Source of the DNA: Paraglomus occultum
Lineage: Eukaryota > Glomeromycota > Glomeromycetes > Paraglomerales > Paraglomeraceae
Reading direction: 5' to 3'
DNA length: 15,873 bases
Assembly: GCA_910592205.1 (NCBI GenBank)
Contig: CAJVPJ010000833.1
Coordinates: 1-15,873, forward strand
The translations under genes were made by a program, and so were the position numbers. The notes under the pieces were generated by a model that saw nothing but the letters and a program-made list of their open reading frames with translations, had not been told where the DNA came from and made no database searches. The first letter of the stretch is position 1. Each line of letters opens with the position of its first letter. This document shows, piece by piece, positions 1 through 7,701 of this stretch.

Positions 1-35
1 ATACTCCGAGAAAGAATTCACTTGTGAATGTAAAC

Positions 36-51
36 ATTCTTTGCAAAGAAT
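36..51. repeat. 16-bp perfect palindrome
   Basis: ATTCTTTGCAAAGAAT equals its own reverse complement. It sits just downstream (in minus-strand sense) of the transposase relic. A regulatory or transposon-end role is possible but not shown; a palindrome of this length is expected about once in several windows of this size by chance. Confidence 0.4.
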
Positions 52-189
52 TTATTGATAAAAATTGTTAGATCTGGTTTTTTATCTTTTTTAAACGATA
101 TTGGTTGAGTTGTGGTCGATTTTTCTGAAAATAAGCGACTAGTGCTGACAATAAATCGTTAATATTGCCGCGTTGCTGCGCATCAATTA

Positions 190-480
190 TCATTGGTCAC
201 TCTGCATACGATGGACAATCGCACCCGTCAACAAATGTAATGGCTTGTGCATAGGATAACGGCACTGTCCATCATCCAATTCATTTGACTCACAATTCTT
301 TACGATTGAAACGATTTCTTCGTCCGTTGGTATTTCACGAGCAGTTACATTGTAATCAATTACCATATAATCTTCGGCATCCATTGGTTGATCAAGAGGC
401 AATCGCTCAATAAGATCTTGAATTTTTCCGATAACATCAACTACAACCGTTTCAGAATCGTCATTCAAATTGCTTCGCTA
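190..480 (-). pseudogene. C-terminal relic of a Tigger/CENP-B-like (pogo-type) DDE transposase
   Basis: An open minus-strand frame ending at 190 encodes roughly 95 residues. It contains an amphipathic stretch ending in IERLPL, then MDAEDYMVIDYN and PTDEEIVSIV. Acidic 'aE-[DE]-[YF]-ID...TDEEI' tails of this kind are common at the C-terminus of Tigger/Jerky-type transposases of the CENP-B family, which are abundant in early-diverging fungal genomes. The frame has no ATG at its start and is closed by a TAG just upstream (around 478-480). No DNA-binding helix-turn-helix or DDE catalytic core is readable further upstream on the minus strand, so this is most likely a truncated, inactive copy. The family call rests on motif style only. 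A last exon of an unrelated gene starting further upstream is the alternative. Confidence 0.45.
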
Positions 481-1341
481 GTGTACTTTCAACTTAACTT
501 TTTCTGCCTGGAGAAAGAGTAGTTTATATAATAAATTTCATATCACTATTCGAACTCGTCACTTCTGTATTCCATTTTCCTCTTAGACTCTACTCGCGAA
601 CTATCACTATTTATGATCAAGTGATCAAGTTGGGGTTCGAAAGTTGTGATTATAAAAACTTCACATGATTGATTATCGATGAACAGCTATACTACAACAT
701 TCGCTTAAGATTATCTTACCTAGAGACATGTGTGAGTGCAAACACGCGACGAGTGGAAATTACGTAAGAAATGCTTAAAATTAAATGATGTCTCACATGG
801 CGCATGATCTTTTGGTAGACCTACTTTCAAATGAATTAAGCATTTGCGTATTTATAATTCACTCGCTCAATTTTTGACACTTTATAGTTGGTGTGTGCAA
901 CATTGACAACAGATAATTTTCCAAATACAAATTTTTTCATTGATAAATTATATTGCTACTCCAATGAATGATAAAGATCATATATCTCAGTCAGCTAGTT
1001 ATCTTTCCCAAAATGGATAAAATGGATAAATGATATAATACTTAATACATAAAACTATGTAGAAAATACAAATAGATATTTCTTTTGTACAGCTTATCGG
1101 AAATTGGATAGAACGATTTCTGCCTACGAATAATTTGAAAAAGCTTAACTATTACAGTTTGCCATGCCACAGAGCCAGGTTTGGCCGCAGAGATAGTCGC
1201 TAATATAGCAACCCCAGTCAGAGAAATAGCTGTATAATATATGTTTCAGTGGTACCACTGTGGTAGCATCAATCGGATAGGAACAAATTGTTCACAATTT
1301 TTTTTCTGTCGTCTCGATGGGTTTTTGTGGGGCAAGAAAAA
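481..1341. other. A+T-rich spacer without a recognisable gene
   Basis: No open frame with protein-like composition was found on either strand. It holds a small direct duplication (ATGGATAAA twice, near 1012-1029) and a 14-bp palindrome CAGTGGTACCACTG at 1247-1260. No tRNA-like or promoter structure was recognised. Confidence 0.5.
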
Positions 1342-3361
1342 CTATGCATGGCTTTTCGTAAAGATATTGTCTGAGGTAACGAAACTCCCTACCACGATAT
1401 TCACAAGTTCTATCAAACCTGCTATCTCTGCTAATTGAACGGTGTTCAAACTCACTTTTTTACGTCTTTTTATGAACAGAGATCGGTACAAGCTATTATC
1501 AACTCGGAACTGGCGCTTTTCATTTACCTCCAGCACAATCAAGCCAATCAGTAAGTATTTATCGTAATCAACAACTATTAAATCGTGCATCATTGTAAAA
1601 TCGGATTTCTCGAGTCAATGCCTTATTTGTGAACGTAATTGGTACATTGTAACACCAACCGACTGCTTCAGATGGCGGATTATTTTGCGATGTGCTACTG
1701 TTTTTGGAACAATAATGTTATTAATTCTACATTCAGATCATTTGCGGCTCGACGGGTAAGCAAAGTTTCGAAACTCTGTCTGACCAGTTAATGTCTATAG
1801 ACTCAACAAGGATTACCTCTTCTTTTGTCTCTTCTTTAGCATTAGAAGTTGGCCGAAGTATATTTTCAAGTTGCCTCTGGATAATTTTTTCATTGCTGGC
1901 GTTCCTAGAGGGTAAATTGTCTACTTTTTTTTTTTTTACAAGATTGATAGCGCTTCGTGTAGCGGCCTGGATATTGTTTTTGCTGTCAGATTTTTCGTAT
2001 ATTTTTTCGTAAACTACTTCTTTATTGAAATTTTTTGTAGATGGGCTCGTAAGTCACCAAATTAACATGTCTTCCACCCTTAGTATTTTTCTTCTCCCTG
2101 ATAATTCTTTTTCTAACTGGTTTCTACGAGTTGCATTCACAATTTTTTTCGGGGATATGGATTGTACTTGGAGCAAACTGCCTGTCTCTTCGTCAGTAAT
2201 TTTATTCATCGTATTAACAGTTGCCAAATCAATTCCCATAGGTAGTAGGGTCATCTTGCCGGTTTTCTTCTACTAAAATTCCTCTTTCAGCAATATCTTT
2301 TAATTCCTGTAAATACTGGGCCTTTCAGTCAAATGACGAGGTTTTGGAGGTGAAGGATGGAGTGGGAACTGGAATAAAAATTCCAATAAAGTATTGAAAA
2401 TATCTTTCCAAAATTTTCGTCCTTTACTCTCACTTGTGGTAGATCATTTTGTACAGCCGATTGGCTAAGGGTTGTTAGAGAAAATGCCACCATTTCCATA
2501 ATCAAACAAAGTTGGCCTTACGCACAAAGCACTTATTTTTTAACTCTGTAATATTCATTTATACCAGCAATGAGTAGTTTTTTCATCCGATAAAAAAGAT
2601 CATTCGGTAAAGGAACGACAAAGCAATAGGATCGTCATTCGGTAAACCTAACAATAACGGACGAACCCCTTGCCTCATATGTTTCTGGCGTATCAAATGG
2701 CGTGAATTTTTCCTGAGATAATTTTTGTATATCTGTCTGCTGCGCATCCACCATTTCTTGCTGATATTTGGCTCTAAGCCAAGTTCTGAACAAAACAGGA
2801 GTGAAGTGTTAATAGGAGTATTGGCGGGGTAATCTGCAGGGACTGACGCGAATTTTCCTGACATTTTGGATTTTAATGTTTTATTCAATTAATTCGGTGA
2901 AATAGGATTAGCCATTTCTATTTTTCTGAGGCGAATAATCCTTCGATTCTTTTTTTAAGTCTGGAAATACTTTCTTCATATAAAGTAATTTGATTAGTTT
3001 TAGCGACAATAATAGTTTCGATTGACTTAATTTCTTGATCTCAATTGTTTCGTAAATTTATATCTACCTCGTGATTTAACTCGTCTCGCAATTCAATATC
3101 GATATGGGATTGTGCAAGTGCACAAATGCTAAATCTAGCGAATTATTTCTTTTATTTTATAATTCGAAAAAAAAAAATATGACTGAATCGCCACACGAGG
3201 ATGCTCTCGTATTTACCTCTAAGCCAGTAATTTATATTGATCTTAAAAAAATTCGAATTGTGAGAAATTATTTCCTTTCTTACAATCATCACACAATTTC
3301 TCAGCAGTACGATAAGAGCCCTGGCGTCTATAATAGAGAATGCGACAGACTCATTGGCTGA
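1342..3361 (-). pseudogene. Frame-broken protein-coding relic of unknown identity
   Basis: On the minus strand, protein-like segments follow one another from 3361 down to 1342 but switch frame or hit stops repeatedly. In order they are: an open stretch 3361-3152; a Glu/Lys-rich, coiled-coil-like stretch about 3137-2918 with one internal TGA and a terminal TAG; an ATG-started 2888-2583 frame overlapped by a second plausible frame; a stretch about 2340-2220 containing LQELKDIAERG; 2254-2054 containing KKIVNATRRNQLEKELSG; a Lys/Glu-rich run whose frame changes at a 13-nt homopolymer (1925-1937); and 1593-1342 containing DYDKYLLIGLIVLEVNEK. Composition (K, E, N, I) and heptad-like spacing favour the minus strand; the overlapping plus-strand frames at 1791-2276 are Phe/Ser/Leu-rich, as expected for antisense shadows. 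I do not recognise the family. It could be a decayed mobile-element ORF, a dead host gene, or a gene with many introns, although the splice signals do not line up convincingly. Confidence 0.35.
1925..1937. repeat. Homopolymer (T)13
   Basis: Thirteen consecutive T on the plus strand (A on the minus strand). It falls exactly where the minus-strand relic changes reading frame, so it may be a slippage-prone indel site or a sequencing length error. Confidence 0.8.
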
Positions 3362-4658
3362 TATGAGAGGATGGTTAGATAAACAAGCGTTACATCAAAT
3401 TCATAAGCCCCGCCCGAAAACCATTCTGTGGCGTAGCATTCAACACAACATGTGTTCGAAGAGGTACACCAATGGGATACGCTATACACCTTTTACGTAG
3501 AAAGACATATATGTTTTGTGCCAATTGCGTAAATGTTGCTTCACGCTATAAAGCGTCAGTACCCATTGGCGTAACGACGAACTGTCTCGGCCTTACGGCA
3601 GAGAAAACATTCCCTCCAAACTATTGTTAAGGCTATGCTAAGAATCTATAACAACCCCCGACTGTCCTCTTAAATTTCAATCCCGGATCTTTTAGAAATT
3701 AAGCTTCGAAATCGCTGAATGGCATTTGTTGCTCGATCTGCAAATAATGCGTTTCTGCATTATTTGCATTTAGGGAGAGATTTCCTCTGTATCAATTTTG
3801 TTTGGTTCATCGATTTACTAACACTAATGCGTTGATTAACTTTAATATCATACGATGTTTTTGTATTACCGACAGCTAAGCTTACATACGTTTACTTTCT
3901 TAGTTCAAACGTTCTACTTTTTGAGAAATAATTAACAGTCCTCGAAGGTAAATAAAAAATGAATAGAAATATATCAGTAACTACCGCACAAAAACCTATC
4001 TCGCAAACCGATACAGGATTCAACGGTTGCCACCAACTTTGAAATCAAAGCCCTCAAAACTCCACCAACATTGAAATATTAGTCGCAATAAAACACAATT
4101 GATGCAACGAAATGATTAGAAAAGGATAATGCGATTTCTCGATTAGGCCTTTCTAGTCTGCAACTATGGTTAACTACAGTTTTTAGAAGAAGTAAATAAG
4201 ACCCTGCAAATATTGTGCTGCCTGTTTCACAAACTTGCATTTACCGCAAATATTTTAGAAAATTATAGTACGTAAAGATCATCATCAAACAAGATTGAGA
4301 TGCTGCAAATTAAAATCTTATACTGAAATAGTTTACGCTACAACCAGCGTTAGCAAAAATTAAATCGAAATCTTTGAAATTTGCCATTAAACTTTAGGTT
4401 TTGTTACACCGATCCTTGTTAATTCGGAGTTTTGTGACATCATTGTTTGCCTAAATTGAGAATTCCAGTAACCGGCATGTGATTGCAACGTGCAGCGCTT
4501 TGTACGCTTGATTCATCTCATCTTACAAATCATCTGTTTCACTCGTGATGCCACAAATCCAGTATCAAAAAAATTCAAAGACCTTTGTTCCGTAAAGAAT
4601 AACCGAGGAAAAAGAACCAAAGAACCACGCAGACATCCATCACCCCCATATTCTAGTG
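3362..4658. other. Long intergenic region upstream of the mitofusin gene
   Basis: No supported gene. Around 3376-3630 the sequence is more G+C-rich and an 84-codon open frame without a useful start runs on the plus strand, but both strands are partly open there. A strong hairpin lies at 3739-3768. The last few hundred bases before 4659 should hold the mitofusin promoter and 5' leader; I see no clear TATA box or CCAAT pair. Confidence 0.5.
3739..3768. repeat. Perfect 12-bp inverted repeat with 6-nt loop
   Basis: TGCAAATAATGC, then GTTTCT, then GCATTATTTGCA: twelve perfectly paired bases around a hexanucleotide loop. It lies in non-coding DNA about 0.9 kb upstream of the mitofusin start. It could be a cruciform/hairpin, a paired binding site for a dimeric regulator (each arm contains ATTTGCA or TGCAAAT), or a small mobile-element remnant. 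Confidence 0.75.
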
Positions 4659-7376
4659 ATGTCTGCTTCGTTTAAGAAAAATACCCGTACTCCACGTCGA
4701 CATTCTTTGTCTGCGGAGAGCCCCAGTTCTGTAGCTAATGGAATATCGAGCCTGTCAGGGGGTAGATTGACAGCCAGCTATCCTCCCCTCGTCTCGTCGC
4801 CCGAGGACTCTGAGATGGGTGGACTTGAACGCTCGTCAGTTGGGGTTGATCAACATGCTTATGCTGACAAGTGCAACCGACTGATGAATTTGCTGGGTGG
4901 CACTTCTGCTCTCTTAAAAGGCCTTCGCGAGAATAACAATCGCTGGCTTATCCTATATCCACACCAGACTCCGCAAAAAATCCAGCGCGCTCAGTCATTT
5001 TCGGAAAAAGGTAATAGTAACGATCGCTATCCGTTAAAGAGGTCAAACAGTTTTTCCGTCTCGCAGAATGGAAATTCAGATTTGATGGATGAAGATAGTC
5101 GACTCGTGACGAGCGTGGACACCCTCGAGTTCCATACCAGGCTAAATGTGCTCAAGCTGGAAATGAAATCGCACGACCATCAATCGACAGAGGAAATCAT
5201 GGAAAGTCTCGAGAGAAGTTCCATTGCTGAGCTTCTTAACAAGCGCATCGAGAGTGGTCTAAAACATCTGTCGAATCTCCACGCTCGAATTGCCGATAAA
5301 AGTTCAAAGGTTTTGGTTGCTGGCGACCTTAATGCTGGAAAGAGTACTTTGGTAAATGCTCTCCTCCGTCGACAAGTGTTACCTGTAGACCAGCAACCGT
5401 GTACAACAATGTTCTGTGAGGTCTTGGATGCTCGCGAGAATGGTGGGGTCGAAGCTATTCATGCTATCAAAAATATTGAATCTTACAATCGGGAAGATCC
5501 TGCAACTTTCACTGAAATACAATATGCTGACCTATACGAAACTGTTTCTGAACATGGTGATATTTATAAACAATTGAAAATTTATTGTCGTGACCGTCGC
5601 ATTTCGGAAGAAAGTCTGCTCCATAATGGAGTTGTGGATATTGCGTTGGTCGATTGTCCTGGGCTTAATAGCGATTCCTTAAAAACAATGGCCGTTTTTG
5701 CAAGGCAAGAAGAAATCGATGTCATTGTATTCGTTGTCAGTGCGGAGAACCATTTCACTCTTTCGGTAAGTTTACGATTTACTTGCAGTTTTTAGTTTGA
5801 TATTATTAATAAGTAGCAATTGATTGTTAATAATTATCACATTATAGGCCAATCAATTCCTGCGAACCGCCTCCAATGAAAAAGCTTATCTGTTCATAAT
5901 CGTCAATAAATTTGATGAAATCAAAAACAAGACAAAATGCGAAAAGATAATCTTGGATCAGATTCAGCAAATATCACCGAGGACTTACGAGCACAGTGAA
6001 CATCTCGTTCATTTCGTAAGTGCTAACTCCATCAACCTCGACAATCCCTATGATCAAAAGGTTGCTGAATTTGAGAAAATGGAGGAAGACCTGCGCAACT
6101 TTGTATTGAAAAAACGGTCAAAATCAAAATTAGCTCCCGCTGAGCATTATTTGAGTAACATTCTTGCCGACATTTCTGTACTTTCCGAGTATAACCATGA
6201 CAAGGCTGAGGAAGAATATCAGAACGCTGTCTCAGAATTTAACGAAGCCAAACCGCTATACGATACATTACGCGTGAAACGCAATCAAGTCATCGAAGAA
6301 GCAGAGAAAATTGCTGAAGATACTAGTGCGAATATCCATAAACATGCAAAAGAAAATCTTGAGAAGGCTATTAATGGCATTTACAACTTGCCCACAAAAT
6401 GCGAATGGTCTAGCATCCTTTACGTTTGGCAGTATGTTCTTGATGTCAAGGACGAAGCACTTGGTTCAATTGAGCAGGCAGCGCGAGAGAACGAAGACTT
6501 TGCAAAGAACATGACCGTTGAAGGCGCTGAAAAGATTGAATCACTAGCAGATGCGAATCAACTAAGCGGAGAAGCTCGTCAAGTTAATATTAACAAGCTA
6601 TTTGGTAAACAACCCACAGAATTATTGATACACATAGGACCAACCGATCTCTTCAATATCGATTTCGAATTTACTGACAAACTTGGCGAGAATCTCAGTG
6701 ATAAACTACAGATGGCTACGCTTTCAGGCGGTGCATTGGTGGTGGTAAGTTGGAATTTGAATGCGTGCACCAGGCATTTATGGCATGTGACCTAAAAATG
6801 ACCGTTTATGCAGGTTGCTAGTAAATACCTCGGCTATAAATCAGCCTTGACTACTTTATGGCGATTTGGAAATTTCGTTGGCTTTGATAATATGAAAAAA
6901 TTGGCCATTCCACTTCTTCTCATAGCAGGTATGTATTGGTGTTGCATGCATGTCCACATAAAGCATAGCTGTTTGCTAGTCGCGCGCTTGTCATTTCACG
7001 TCTAATGCAATTTCTTGTTAATATGTTACGCTTGAAAGGTGCTGGAACCACATACTATCTCTTCAGTGATATGCAACGCGTTGTTACCTGCAAAGTACGG
7101 CAAAAGGTCCGTAAGCATCTTATAGCCGAGAATTACGCTGACGAAGAAGGCAAACGTTTAGCTCGTTATGGACGTAAAGTTATGCGCAAGATTACCAATG
7201 ATCTTCAGATCCGTTTCCATGATGCCGTCCAAGAGCAAGAAAAGAGATGCAAGAGGTTGCGTGAAGCGTTAAAGGAAACGGGCGAGGCCAAGCAGTACTT
7301 TGGTGATGTATTCAAGAAATCCGTAGAAATGTCGGAAACTTTGAGATATCTCAAAATTGATTTAGAAGGCAATTGA
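4659..7376 (+). CDS. FZO1: Mitofusin Fzo1, dynamin-family GTPase of the outer mitochondrial membrane
   Basis: Exons 4659-5765, 5848-6744, 6814-6928 and 7039-7376 join in frame to 818 codons plus TGA; all three introns (82, 69, 110 nt) are GT-AG. Mitofusins tether and fuse mitochondrial outer membranes using GTP. Visible motifs are the P-loop GDLNAGKST (residues 222-230), the switch-I threonines in QPCTT (T249/T250), DCPG (332-335) and NKFD (389-392), i.e. a complete G1-G4 set. A helical, heptad-rich region follows (about 440-560), then a weak hydrophobic stretch (about 659-671) and a clear membrane segment around KLAIPLLLIAGAG (697-711, spliced across intron 3). A C-terminal helical, charged heptad region ends the protein. 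The length is close to yeast Fzo1. The Ser-rich N-terminal arm carries three R-x-x-S-[L/F]-S motifs (13-18, 110-115, 128-133). The start is the ATG at 4659; the stretch before it is 5' leader. The next gene follows 325 bp downstream on the same strand. Confidence 0.94.
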
Positions 7377-7701
7377 CTGTGATTTAAGCCATCGACAAAG
7401 TTAAGCATCTGTATACGTATTACAATTCTACGTCAATTATGATTGCACAACGTAATAATTATTGTTTCAGATTATATAAGGATTCATAAATTCTGAGGCA
7501 GCTGTTTTATCCATTTTCAATTTTGGTCATTTAAATAAATGAAGTTGTATATTTTCCCGCATATTTTCGTAGATCACGTGTATAGTATGGTAAACATTGG
7601 CCTGTGTTGTACAATTAAATTGCCACACGACAAATTATTATTATTATTATTGTAGTATAAGTTTATAAACATTAATTAATATATTCACTTCTATCCGCGT
7701 C
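7377..7701 (+). other. Spacer between the mitofusin and C3HC genes, with poly(A) signal and (ATT)6
   Basis: Holds the 3' UTR of the mitofusin gene, with a candidate AATAAA at 7534-7539 (about 160 nt after the stop), an (ATT)6 microsatellite at 7634-7651, and the presumed short promoter and leader of the C3HC gene. No open frame of interest. Confidence 0.6.
7634..7651. repeat. (ATT)6 microsatellite
   Basis: Six perfect ATT units in the spacer about 50 bp upstream of the C3HC-gene start codon. Confidence 0.9.

Noticed and set aside
1247-1260. 14-bp palindrome CAGTGGTACCACTG, starting like hAT transposon ends
   Set aside because: A palindrome this long is expected about once per window by chance, and no element is visible around it.
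1791-2276. Two plus-strand open frames (73 and 83 codons)
   Set aside because: Rich in Phe, Ser and Leu with poly-T runs; they are antisense to the Lys/Glu-rich minus-strand relic and look like shadows.
4490-4675. Short plus-strand frame overlapping the mitofusin start
   Set aside because: It begins at GTG, has no family signature and lies in the presumed 5' leader; not counted as a uORF.
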